From WLMZ01 sp038227995 (GTDB lineage Bacteria; Actinomycetota; Acidimicrobiia; Acidimicrobiales; Ilumatobacteraceae): a stretch of DNA of 64,000 bases. The notes beneath the pieces are model-generated. The model worked only from the letters and a program-made list of their open reading frames with translations, was not told the origin of the DNA and made no database searches. The position numbers and the translations under genes were made by a program. Each line of letters begins with the position of its first letter. Position 1 is the first letter of the stretch. The stretch lies in NCBI GenBank assembly GCA_038227995.1, contig JBBRPP010000001.1:308228-372227 (forward strand), read 5' to 3'. This document shows, one piece after another, positions 43,949 to 52,463 of the stretch.

Positions 43949-45535
43949 TCACTTCACGTCGGCGACGAGCACCGGCGGCGTGTGGAGATGGGTGATGGTG
44001 GGCGCGTTGCCGACGACGTCGGATGCGATCTCGAACGCGTCGTCCATCGTCGACGCCGGCGTGAACCCGAGGCGTCGAACAGCCTTCACGTTGCCGCCGA
44101 CGATGATCACCCGACTGCAGTGCTGCATACCGTGCGCACCCCAGTACCACATGTAGAACGGGTGCACGCCGTGGTACGCATAGCTGGTGCGGTAGAGGTG
44201 CTTGTACCACTCGTCTTCGGCGAAGCGCTTCTCGTACTTCTCACTCATCACGTGGGGGTCGGTGGTCTCCGACAGCACCTGCTCGAAGAAGTCGATGTAG
44301 CTCGGGTGATGCACGGGGTGGAAGTCCCATGGCGTCGGGTGGGTCATGATGACGACGCCACCCTCCTTCACCAACGGCTTGCCCTTGTACATGTTGAACA
44401 GGTAGCCCAGTCCCATGCACATCACGAGGATCGGGTTCATGATCGAGTTGACGTTGTACGGGCAGATGAACGGGATGCCCATCGTGAGGATGTCGGTTTG
44501 GCCCTGGACCTCGACCAACTGCTGCTTCCACACGTGTTCGGTGGTGACCTTGTGGACGGCTTCGACCTCGCCCGCCTGAACGCTGGTCATCTGGTGCGGC
44601 GCTTCGATGCTGTGGAAGATGTTGCGGGCGAGGCGGGCCGGAGTTCGCTTCAGCGCCGTCGACGACGCGACAAAGCTGGCGCGGTCTCGGGCATTCCATT
44701 CCCATTCGCGCTTGGACAGGAACCCGAACGGCTTGGGGAACGTGTCGGTGTTCATCGTGGTATCGATCTGGAAGACCTTGACGCCGCTGTCGACCATCAC
44801 CTTGCCCATCCGCCAGTTGCTCTTGTGCAGTTCGCTCTTGTGCTGATCCATGAAGCTGCGGGTCTGCTCCATGGTCTTCGGGTTGTGGTGATGCTGCAGG
44901 CTCTTGTAGCTGCTGAGCCCGGTGGCCGTGCTCTTCCAGCCGCCGTCCATCGCGACGAGGTTGATGTTGACGTAGACCAGCAGGTCGCTGTTCGCGGCGC
45001 GCTTGTTGATCTCGACGTCTTCGCCGTGCGGTGTCTGCCCGAGGTATTCGAGCTGGTCCGGGTCTTCGGCATCGTGCTGGTACAGGAAGCCACGCGGGGC
45101 GAACGCGTCGTACACGCGGTCGCCGACAGCGTGACGCAACTCGGCCTCGGTCATCCGGCGGTGCAGCGCGAGCGCAGCGATGATGTGCACGTCGTCGACA
45201 CCGGCGTCGGCGGCGAGATCGAGCACGGCTTCGATCACTCGCTGGCGGATGTCGGGGCGCGTCATCGGAGGCAGCGGCAGGCTGATGTCGTCGAACGCGA
45301 TGGTCAGTTTCATGCCCGGGAACAGCGACTCGGGCAATGGGTCATGGTCGATCGGATTCAGCAACGCGTGGCGGATCGAGCCGTCGATGTCGGGCAACGC
45401 CTCCAACGGCTCGGGCGCGTAGATGACGCGGCTGCGGCCGGCCGGCAGCTTCTCGAGGCTGAAGTTCTCACCACGCCAGAACAGGATGGGTGGCGTGTTG
45501 CGATCCACCTCGAGGACAAATCCGGGACGAGGCAT
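43949..45535 (-). CDS. LarA-like (lactate racemase N-terminal domain) protein
   Basis: 528 residues. FDDISLPLPP (residues 81-90), ALHRRMTEAELR (H125), YQHDAEDPDQLEYLG (H154) and VEINKRAANSDL (K178) match the nickel-pincer racemase LarA, including the Lys to which the pincer cofactor is attached. The next LarA nickel-ligand His is not seen: the region reads NINLVAMDGGW (residues 190-200). The C-terminal half is longer and unlike LarA, with TMGIPFICPYNVNSIMNP and a YMWYWGAHGMQH segment. Reaction unknown. Its ATG overlaps the stop of the ADH gene (TGATG), and no larB/larC/larE cofactor genes are in the window. Confidence 0.7.
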   Translation of the reverse strand: MPRPGFVLEVDRNTPPILFWRGENFSLEKLPAGRSRVIYAPEPLEALPDIDGSIRHALLNPIDHDPLPESLFPGMKLTIAFDDISLPLPPMTRPDIRQRVIEAVLDLAADAGVDDVHIIAALALHRRMTEAELRHAVGDRVYDAFAPRGFLYQHDAEDPDQLEYLGQTPHGEDVEINKRAANSDLLVYVNINLVAMDGGWKSTATGLSSYKSLQHHHNPKTMEQTRSFMDQHKSELHKSNWRMGKVMVDSGVKVFQIDTTMNTDTFPKPFGFLSKREWEWNARDRASFVASSTALKRTPARLARNIFHSIEAPHQMTSVQAGEVEAVHKVTTEHVWKQQLVEVQGQTDILTMGIPFICPYNVNSIMNPILVMCMGLGYLFNMYKGKPLVKEGGVVIMTHPTPWDFHPVHHPSYIDFFEQVLSETTDPHVMSEKYEKRFAEDEWYKHLYRTSYAYHGVHPFYMWYWGAHGMQHCSRVIIVGGNVKAVRRLGFTPASTMDDAFEIASDVVGNAPTITHLHTPPVLVADVK

Positions 45536-46740
45536 CAGTGCTTCTCCGTATTTCTGAGTGAGGGTTCGCGAAGGTCGAACGCGACCTTCACGGCGCCGCG
45601 CCGACCAGCGGACGCGGCGTGGGCGATGGCATCTTCGTAATCGTCGAGTGGGTAGGTGGCTGAGACCATCCGCCCCATGTCGAGTGCAGCAACCGTGTCG
45701 ATCGCGAGGTGGAACGTCTTCGCCGTCGACCCATCGGGCATCGTCTCGGTGCCGTACGTGTACGCACCCGAGATCGTCGTCTCGCGATGCCACAGACCGG
45801 TGAGGTCGACGGTGACCTCGGCTGGCATACCCATCAGGATCACCTTGCCTCGCGGCCGGGTGATCTGCAGACATGACTCGATCGAGCCGCTGTTGCCCAC
45901 CGCGTCGATGGTGACGTGAGCGCCGCTGCTGAGGTAGTCGCCGATCACGTGACAGCCGACGACGCGCCGGACCGCGCGTGACAACTCTTTCGGGGCCACG
46001 ACCTCATTCGCGCCGAATGCCCTCGCGAGCGACTGCTGGTGCGGGTATCGGGCCCCGACGATGATGTGCGCGTTGGGGATGTACCGGCGCAATCCAGCGA
46101 TCGCGCAGAGGCCCATCGTGCCGGCGCCGAGCACGGCGATGACCGGCACGGTGACCTGCGCGACGGACGGCCAACACATCAGAGCGGTGTGGATGCCGCC
46201 TGCGGCCGGCTCGATCATCACGGCCGCCTCGTCGCTGAGGTCATCCGGAATGGTGTGCAGTTGCGACGAATGCGCTTGGAAGAACGTGCTCCAGCCGCCA
46301 CCTGTCGAATGACAGAAGCCGGTCTGGATCCCAGCCTCCAGCGGCGGCAGCGCAAGGTGGGCGTAGTCGTCGCCGTCGGCCGGAGAGGCATCGGGGAAGG
46401 GGAGTGGCAAGCCGCGGGCAGCGTGGCCGAGCACCGGTTCGATCACCACACGCGTGCCGTCGGCGAGCTCGCCGACGACCTCGTGCCCGGGGGTGAACGG
46501 GAAGCTGACGAGGTCGTCGAAGTACGTCGAGGCGTGCCCTTCGATGGTCGACAGATCGCTGCCGCAGATGCCGCTGAGGCGTGTCTTGACGGTGTGCCAT
46601 CCCTCGCCGAGTGAATCCGGCGGATCGATGCTCACGAGTTTGATCGGGCCGATCTTGGCGGCCGCCGATGGACTGATGGCCGAGGCCATCCGGGCCATCC
46701 CGAGGCGGGCGACCTTGCGCGAAACCTGCAGTGCCTTCAT
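45535..46740 (-). CDS. Zinc-dependent alcohol dehydrogenase family protein
   Basis: 401 residues. LSGICGSDLST (catalytic zinc Cys), PFTPGHEVVGEL (His, Glu) and AVLGAGTMGLCAIAGLRRY (NAD-binding loop) are present; the structural-zinc four-cysteine loop is missing, so only the catalytic zinc is expected. Oxidises an alcohol or reduces an aldehyde. Between the fatty acyl reductase and the LarA-like gene, coupled to both by TGATG overlaps, it probably processes the reductase product. Confidence 0.88.
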   Translation of the reverse strand: MKALQVSRKVARLGMARMASAISPSAAAKIGPIKLVSIDPPDSLGEGWHTVKTRLSGICGSDLSTIEGHASTYFDDLVSFPFTPGHEVVGELADGTRVVIEPVLGHAARGLPLPFPDASPADGDDYAHLALPPLEAGIQTGFCHSTGGGWSTFFQAHSSQLHTIPDDLSDEAAVMIEPAAGGIHTALMCWPSVAQVTVPVIAVLGAGTMGLCAIAGLRRYIPNAHIIVGARYPHQQSLARAFGANEVVAPKELSRAVRRVVGCHVIGDYLSSGAHVTIDAVGNSGSIESCLQITRPRGKVILMGMPAEVTVDLTGLWHRETTISGAYTYGTETMPDGSTAKTFHLAIDTVAALDMGRMVSATYPLDDYEDAIAHAASAGRRGAVKVAFDLREPSLRNTEKH

Positions 46741-49109
46741 CAGTCACGTCCTCGGGTCAGGGCTGAACCGACGAAGCTGCGCTTGCGCTCACGATCACTG
46801 AGCATCGTGCCCACCGGCAGCAACGGCCGTGGTCCACCCGGCGCCTTCTCCCAGTCTTCGACAAGCCACCCACGTTTGCGGGCGATCGCGGCGAGTCGCG
46901 TCTCGGGGTTCACGGCCACCGGGAAGCCCACGCATTCGAGCAGTGGGAGATCGCTGGTGCTGTCCGCGTAGGCGATCGACTCTTCGAGCAGGAGTCCTTC
47001 GGCTGAGCAGTAGTCCGCCAACACCTGGGCCCGCGTCTCACCGGTGGGCGGCACCTTGGACAGTTGGCCGCTGTACGTGCCGTCGGGGCGCACGGTCATC
47101 TCGGCCGCGATGATCTCGTCGAACAACGGCTTGAGGCCGGCGACCACGAAGTCGAGCGCGCCGGTGATCAGGACCGTGCGATGACCCAGAGCGCGGTGCT
47201 CGCGCACCCGGCGGATGCCGGCCGGGAAGCTCTTGGTGACGATGAGCTGGGTGAGCAGTTCCTTCGAATCCTCGGCGATCTGCTCGACCGGAGCGTCTTC
47301 GTATCGGCGATAGAAGTAGCGCAGGAAGTCGGCGCGATCCTTGCGGTCCATCGCCGACAGACTCGGTGCTTGGGCAAGGGTCCGCACGATGTAGCGGACG
47401 CGCTCGGGCATGTTCAACCGTCGAGTCGCCAGCCACGAATAGCTCTCGACCACGTTGCTGGAGATCAGCGTGTTCTCGAGATCGAACGCGGCAACATGGC
47501 GGTCGGGGGAGAGGATGCTGCGGCGCAGACGGTCAGCGCGGTCGTTGCGGTTCTTGCCGGGCTTCGTCTTCGCACGCGCGTGCTGCACGATCGACGGCAG
47601 GTGGATCGTGCTGACGTACATGTGCCAGTCGACCGACCGCGGGTCGAAGTTGAACGCGGCCTGATCGCCGTCGCTGAGCCCGTCCCACATGTGCATCAGG
47701 TTGTCCACCTGATACAGCGCCTCGCACTCGGTGTACAGGCCGTACAGCTGCACGTACTCGTAGGCCCGCTCGATGTCGGTCTTGCGTTCTTCGAGCTTGG
47801 CCGTCCACGTTGCCTGCGTACCGCGCAGGGGCAGCATCTGCAACGTGTTCTCGGCGTGGGTGATGAGCGTCTTGGCCCGCTTCAACTGCTGCTGCACCTT
47901 GCCGCGAGCCGGGAACTTCCATTCGGGTACGACAATCGGCTGACCTTCGGCGTCGTACAGCGGATGCTCGGTGAACCAGTCGCGGATGGTGTTCACCATC
48001 ATCTGGTACTTCAGCGGGTTGATGCCGCCGCTGGCGACCTGGGTGATCCGCGGGGCCGAGGGGCCGGTGGCGGCAACCGCGATGATGGCAGCGACGACGA
48101 TGTCGACAGGGATGACGTCGACCGTTCCTTCCGGCACACCGGGGAACTGGGTCAGCAGCCCGCGGGCGTAACTGAGGATGACGGGTTCGGCCATCCGGAA
48201 TCCGCGGATCCAGCCCGGTCGGGGCTCGGCCAACGCGGACTCGATGATCGACGGGCGGACGATGTTGACGGGCACGTTGCCCTTGTTCTCCATCAGCGCC
48301 TGCTCGCCCAACGCCTTCGTGAATGCGTACGCGTCGGGCCAGCCGACGCTGGCCGCGCGGGCCCGGCCGGCTTCGACGAGCTGATCCGTCACCCAGCGTT
48401 CGCGCAGTTGCTCGGTCTTGGCTGCGAGTGCGGGAGCACCGGCGGCACCGAGTTCCTTTCGGGCTGCGCTGCGGAACGATCGCAACCGGTCGGGGTCGCG
48501 GCTGCCCGCTTCGCAGTCGCCGCGCAACCGACGAGCGGAAGCGACTTCCTTCTTCCAGCTCAGGCCGAGGTCGAAGGGGCCTTCGCTGACGAGCTCCTCG
48601 GGAGCGTTGCCGCGCCGGTTGCCGGCGACGTAACACGTGCTGACCGCGACGAGGTGGGGTGCGACTCCGAGGGCCTGCAACGCCTGCGCCACCCGGCTTG
48701 GGCCGAGCAGGTTGATCTCGACAGCCGAGTCGAGTGGGGAGTCGAACGCCACCGCTGCGGCCGAGTGGATGACCGTGTCACACGTGGAGAACGTGACCTT
48801 GTCGACGTCGTTCAAGCCCAGTCCGTCGGTACCGACATCGCCGTTGATGGTCTGGACACGGCGAGCGATCATCTCGTCGAAGGTCTCGACTCCCGCACTT
48901 GCGAGCTCGCCACGCAGGCGGTCGAACGCGTCGTTCTTGAAGATCTCGCGCCTCGCCCGTTCGTCGGCGCCGCGCTTGCCGCCGCGGATCAGCAGCACGA
49001 GCTCGCACCCCGGGACGCCGCGCAACAGCCGCTCGACCAGAGCCGTGCCGACGAACCCGGTCGAGCCCGTGATGGCGATGCGCTTGCCGGCCAGTTGCTC
49101 CGCGATCAT
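46740..49109 (-). CDS. Fatty acyl-CoA reductase-like domain fused to a HAD-IB phosphatase-like domain
   Basis: 789 residues. The N-terminal 500 residues are an extended SDR of the male-sterility/FAR type: TGSTGFVG (residues 14-21), an active-site Tyr-x-x-x-Lys (YAFTK) and the FAR C-terminal helix domain. From about residue 540 a HAD fold follows: FDLENTL (D543, with Glu545 where phosphatases have the second Asp), LITGALDFVV and ADSTSDLPLLECVG. This suggests reduction of an acyl-CoA or acyl-ACP, and a HAD part with altered catalysis. ATG 49109 has GGGGAAG upstream; GTG 49121 is an alternative. First gene of the operon, divergent from TetR. Confidence 0.82.
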   Translation of the reverse strand: MIAEQLAGKRIAITGSTGFVGTALVERLLRGVPGCELVLLIRGGKRGADERARREIFKNDAFDRLRGELASAGVETFDEMIARRVQTINGDVGTDGLGLNDVDKVTFSTCDTVIHSAAAVAFDSPLDSAVEINLLGPSRVAQALQALGVAPHLVAVSTCYVAGNRRGNAPEELVSEGPFDLGLSWKKEVASARRLRGDCEAGSRDPDRLRSFRSAARKELGAAGAPALAAKTEQLRERWVTDQLVEAGRARAASVGWPDAYAFTKALGEQALMENKGNVPVNIVRPSIIESALAEPRPGWIRGFRMAEPVILSYARGLLTQFPGVPEGTVDVIPVDIVVAAIIAVAATGPSAPRITQVASGGINPLKYQMMVNTIRDWFTEHPLYDAEGQPIVVPEWKFPARGKVQQQLKRAKTLITHAENTLQMLPLRGTQATWTAKLEERKTDIERAYEYVQLYGLYTECEALYQVDNLMHMWDGLSDGDQAAFNFDPRSVDWHMYVSTIHLPSIVQHARAKTKPGKNRNDRADRLRRSILSPDRHVAAFDLENTLISSNVVESYSWLATRRLNMPERVRYIVRTLAQAPSLSAMDRKDRADFLRYFYRRYEDAPVEQIAEDSKELLTQLIVTKSFPAGIRRVREHRALGHRTVLITGALDFVVAGLKPLFDEIIAAEMTVRPDGTYSGQLSKVPPTGETRAQVLADYCSAEGLLLEESIAYADSTSDLPLLECVGFPVAVNPETRLAAIARKRGWLVEDWEKAPGGPRPLLPVGTMLSDRERKRSFVGSALTRGRD

Positions 49110-49145
49110 TGAGTCGTGCACTTCCCCGATGTGGACACGGAGTCA

Positions 49146-49165
49146 TGTCTACCAGATGGTAGACA
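49146..49165. promoter_or_regulatory. 20 bp palindromic operator between the TetR gene and the acyl reductase operon
   Basis: TGTCTACCA-GA-TGGTAGACA, perfect 9 bp arms with a 2 base centre. The TAGACA in each arm would serve as a -10 for the promoter pointing outward on that side: on the plus strand TAGACA is six bases from GTG 49172. One bound regulator could therefore silence both directions. Confidence 0.75.
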
Positions 49166-49171
49166 GTCATC

Positions 49172-49768
49172 GTGACGCGTCGAGGAAAAACCCGGGAGGC
49201 GATCCTCGAAGCGAGCGTCGATCTGTTCGGCAACCGCGGCGTGTCGGCCGTGTCGCTCGACGACATCGCCGGCGTGGTCGGCGTCGCCAAGCAGACGGTG
49301 CTGTACTGGTTCCCGTCGAAGGAAGAGCTGCTCGACGCGGTCCTCGAACAGACCGCGCTGGAACTGGCGACGGTGATCGAAGCTGCCGTTCGAGCCGCGC
49401 CCGATGACCCGTTGCAACGCGTCGAGGCCGTCCTGCGCGCGGTGTTCCGCCCAGCCGTGAGGCGTCCGGCATTGCTGGGTCTCGTGCGTGAGGTCAGTCG
49501 ACTCTCACCGGCCCATGCCGAACGGCTGACGCTGCAGGTGCAGCCATTCGTGCGGCGAGCGACCGACTACCTCCGCGAGCAGATGGCGGCCGGCCGGTTG
49601 CGCACGGCCGATCCGGGCCTCATGATCGCGCTCGCATATGCGACGGTCACCGGCATCGCAACCGAACCCGAAGCGCTGCGCGCGGTGCAGTGGCCGGCGA
49701 CGCAATCAGGCCTCCGCCGCCTCAGAACTGAACTCATCGACTTTGTTCTCGCAGCCCTGAGACCGTGA
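49172..49768 (+). CDS. TetR-family transcriptional regulator
   Basis: 198 residues. The N-terminal helix-turn-helix (AILEASVDLFGNRGVSAVSL then VGVAKQTVLYWFPSKEELLD) is classic TetR; the C-terminal ligand domain is all-helical and hydrophobic. GTG 49172 follows the 20 bp palindrome by 6 bases, so autoregulation and control of the divergent four-gene lipid operon are likely. The ligand is unknown; acyl-CoA or a fatty aldehyde would fit the neighbours. Confidence 0.9.
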   Translation: MTRRGKTREAILEASVDLFGNRGVSAVSLDDIAGVVGVAKQTVLYWFPSKEELLDAVLEQTALELATVIEAAVRAAPDDPLQRVEAVLRAVFRPAVRRPALLGLVREVSRLSPAHAERLTLQVQPFVRRATDYLREQMAAGRLRTADPGLMIALAYATVTGIATEPEALRAVQWPATQSGLRRLRTELIDFVLAALRP

Positions 49769-49810
49769 CGGCCAACCGTTGGACGCCCGAAATTGATGCC
49801 GGCAAGTCCT

Positions 49811-49926
49811 TCGGGTGTCGATTGGGTGGAACGGCAACCAGATCGACACCCGAGCCGAAAGCGAGCCCGCCGTCGAATTGCGTTCGGGTGTCGATTGGGT
49901 GGAACGGCAACCAGATCGACACCCGA
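49811..49926. repeat. Two family A hairpin repeats, variant form (73 bp period)
   Basis: 43 bp copies at 49811-49853 and 49884-49926, starts 73 bases apart. Here the outer stem TCGGGTGTCGAT/ATCGACACCCGA is perfect over 12 bp, while the inner stem is degraded, the reverse of the 14 kb copies. They lie between the convergent tetR and ddl genes. Confidence 0.88.
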
Positions 49927-49999
49927 GCCGAAGCTCGCTGGCGGGTTCGCGCTGGCCGGGCACTCGTCACCGGGCTCTGGGTTCCGGTTCCCGTGGTCC

Positions 50000-51073
50000 C
50001 TAGTGCTTCGTGTTGCGGCGGCGGCGATGGTGGCGGTCGAGGGCGAGTTCGATCAACCGGTCGACGAGCTCGGGGTACGCGAGTCCCGATTTCTGCCACA
50101 TCTTCGGATACATCGAGATCGGCGTGAAGCCGGGCATCGTGTTGACCTCGTTGATGAGGAAGCCACGGCCCGGTTCCTCGAAGAAGAAATCGACACGGGC
50201 CAATCCCTCGCACCGAAGGGCTCGGTAGACCTCGATCGCTCGCCCGCGGATCTCGGCCGTCTGATCGTCGGTGAGCGGTGCCGGGATCAGCAGTTGGGCG
50301 CCGTCGTCGACGTACTTGTCCTCGTAGTCGTAGAACTCGTTGCCGGGCACGATCTCGCCGGGCACGCTGGCGACCGGTTCGAGATTGCCGAGCACAGCGA
50401 CCTCGATCTCGCGGCCATGGATCGCTTCTTCGATGACGACCCACTCGTCGTAGGTCAGCGCGTGTTCGACGGCGTGTTGCAGATCCTCCACCGTGCTGGC
50501 CTTGCTGACACCGACCGACGAGCCCATGTTGGCCGGCTTGACGAACAGCGGCAGCCCGAGCGTGTCGATCACACCCAACAGCCGGTTCGGGGTGACCTCG
50601 TGTTCGCGCAGGCTGACCCATCGCGCTTGGGGGATGCCGTGAAAGCCGAGCACCTCTTTGGCCAACGCCTTGTCCATCCCGACGGCCGATGCCAACACAC
50701 CACTGCCGACGTAGGGCACGTCCATCAGCTCGAGCAGACCCTGCACCGTGCCGTCTTCGCCCAGCGGGCCGTGGAGAAGGGGCATCACGACGACCGGGCC
50801 GGCCGATTGGGCGGATGTGAGCATGGGCGTCGGCGACAGCGCATCGCCCACCGCTTCGAGTCGCGGCGGCATCGCGTCGGGTCCGCCCGCCAATGCGGCG
50901 AGAGCGCCCGTCGCGAGCTGCCAGCGTCCGTCGCGATCGATGCCAACCGGCGTGATCCGGTAGCGGGTCTGATCGACAGCCTTGAGCACGTGTGTGGCGG
51001 TGACGCAGCTGACGTCGTGCTCGGCCGACTGGCCGCCGAAGATCACGATGAGATTGATTCGCTCGTCAGCCAT
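50000..51073 (-). CDS. ddl: D-alanine--D-alanine ligase
   Basis: 357 residues. IFGGQSAEHDVS at the N-terminus, PNRLLGVIDTLGLPLFVKPA with MGSSVGVSK (ATP-grasp), and FFFEEPGRGFLINEVNTMPGF (Mg ligands) are typical. It joins two D-Ala for the peptidoglycan stem. ATG 51073 has TACCGT six bases upstream. Divergent from murF, which uses its product: D-Ala-D-Ala is added by MurF, so the pair may share regulation. Confidence 0.94.
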   Translation of the reverse strand: MADERINLIVIFGGQSAEHDVSCVTATHVLKAVDQTRYRITPVGIDRDGRWQLATGALAALAGGPDAMPPRLEAVGDALSPTPMLTSAQSAGPVVVMPLLHGPLGEDGTVQGLLELMDVPYVGSGVLASAVGMDKALAKEVLGFHGIPQARWVSLREHEVTPNRLLGVIDTLGLPLFVKPANMGSSVGVSKASTVEDLQHAVEHALTYDEWVVIEEAIHGREIEVAVLGNLEPVASVPGEIVPGNEFYDYEDKYVDDGAQLLIPAPLTDDQTAEIRGRAIEVYRALRCEGLARVDFFFEEPGRGFLINEVNTMPGFTPISMYPKMWQKSGLAYPELVDRLIELALDRHHRRRRNTKH

Positions 51074-51079
51074 GCACGA

Positions 51080-51085
51080 ACGGTA
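51080..51085 (-). promoter_or_regulatory. Putative leaderless -10 for ddl
   Basis: TACCGT on the minus strand with six bases to ATG 51073; no Shine-Dalgarno. Confidence 0.5.
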
Positions 51086-51143
51086 GTCGTCGATCGCTCT
51101 CGCAACGGGGCACCCATCCGTCGCGTCCTGCCGAGTTGACGGC

Positions 51144-51149
51144 TACCGT
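51144..51149 (+). promoter_or_regulatory. Putative leaderless -10 for murF
   Basis: TACCGT then nine bases to ATG 51159; the same hexamer as the divergent ddl promoter. Confidence 0.4.
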
Positions 51150-51158
51150 TGGACCGCG

Positions 51159-52463
51159 ATGCGATTCAAAGCCAGTGATGTCGCGGCCGCCACGCACGGC
51201 ACGCTGTTCGGTCCCGACATCGAGATCGACGGAGTCTCGTTCGACAGCCGTTCGACGCGGCCCGGGGAGTTGTTCGTCGCTGTGGTCGCGGACCGAGATG
51301 GCCACGAATTCGTTCCTGCCGCGGTCCGCTCCGGGGCTGCAGCGTGCCTCGTCCAGTCCCAGCCTGGCGCCGGCACGTCGATCGTCGTGGCCGACACTGC
51401 CGCCGCGCTCATGGACCTCGCCCGATGGGGCCGGGGCCGCCTTCGGCCGTCGATTCACGTGGTCGGTATCACCGGCTCCGTGGGCAAGACGAGCACGAAG
51501 GATCTGGCCGGAGCAGCGTTGTCCGCTGGCATGCGAACGACAGTGAACGAGAAGAGCTTCAACAACGAGCAGGGATTGCCGGTGACGATTCTCAACGCGC
51601 CCGACGACACCGAGGCGCTGGTTCTGGAGATGGGCATGCGCGGGTTCGGCGAGATCACCCGTCTCTGCGATGTCGGTCGTCCGACGATCGGTGTCGTCAC
51701 GCGTGTCGCAGCCGCGCACACAGAACGCGTCGGCGGGATCGAAGGGGTCACACAGGCCAAGGGTGAACTCGTGCGCGCGCTGCCTCGCGATGGAGTCGCG
51801 ATCCTCAACGCGGACGACTCGAACGTGATGTCGATGGCGGGTTTCGCGCCGTGTCCGGTCATCACGTTCGGACACACGGGTGATGCCGACGTCAGGATCA
51901 GCGAACTCGTGCTCGACGAACTGGCACGGCCGTCGTTCGTTCTCGGTTCGCCGTGGGGATTCGCGCACGTGCGTCTTGCCATCAGTGGCGAGCACATGGC
52001 GCTCAACGCCGCAGCTGCACTCGCTGTCGCGTGCTCATGCGGTGTCGACCTTGCCGACGCGACCGAGGCGCTCGTGTCCGCGCACCTGTCGCCGTGGCGA
52101 ATGGAAGTCCTTCGTTCGACCAGCGGGCCCACCGTGCTCAACGACTCGTACAACGCCAACCCCGCGTCGATGCGTGCGGCAATCGAGACACTCCGTTCCA
52201 TGCGGGTGAAGGGTCGGCGGATCGCGCTGCTCGGCGTGATGGCCGAACTCGGTGATCCCGTCAACGACCACGCGGAGATCGCGGCGCTCGTCGCCGATGC
52301 GGGCATCGAGTTGATCGCGGTCGGAACCGACCTGTACGGCATCGAGCCGGCGGTCGACCCGATCGAGGCGATGGGATCACTCTCCGGCAACGACGCCGTG
52401 CTCGTCAAAGGAAGTCGTGTTGCGGGGATGGAGCGGTTCGCGGGGATCATCGTCGGCCAGTAG
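51159..52463 (+). CDS. murF: UDP-N-acetylmuramoyl-tripeptide--D-alanyl-D-alanine ligase
   Basis: 434 residues. FDSRSTRPGELFVAV in the N-terminal domain, ATP-binding GITGSVGKTSTKDL around residue 104, and NEKSFNNEQGLP with LNDSYNANPASM are MurF signatures. It adds D-Ala-D-Ala to UDP-MurNAc-tripeptide in the cytoplasm. Its 3' end overlaps the end of the MFS gene on the other strand by 87 bases, an unusually long antisense overlap. Confidence 0.94.
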   Translation: MRFKASDVAAATHGTLFGPDIEIDGVSFDSRSTRPGELFVAVVADRDGHEFVPAAVRSGAAACLVQSQPGAGTSIVVADTAAALMDLARWGRGRLRPSIHVVGITGSVGKTSTKDLAGAALSAGMRTTVNEKSFNNEQGLPVTILNAPDDTEALVLEMGMRGFGEITRLCDVGRPTIGVVTRVAAAHTERVGGIEGVTQAKGELVRALPRDGVAILNADDSNVMSMAGFAPCPVITFGHTGDADVRISELVLDELARPSFVLGSPWGFAHVRLAISGEHMALNAAAALAVACSCGVDLADATEALVSAHLSPWRMEVLRSTSGPTVLNDSYNANPASMRAAIETLRSMRVKGRRIALLGVMAELGDPVNDHAEIAALVADAGIELIAVGTDLYGIEPAVDPIEAMGSLSGNDAVLVKGSRVAGMERFAGIIVGQ

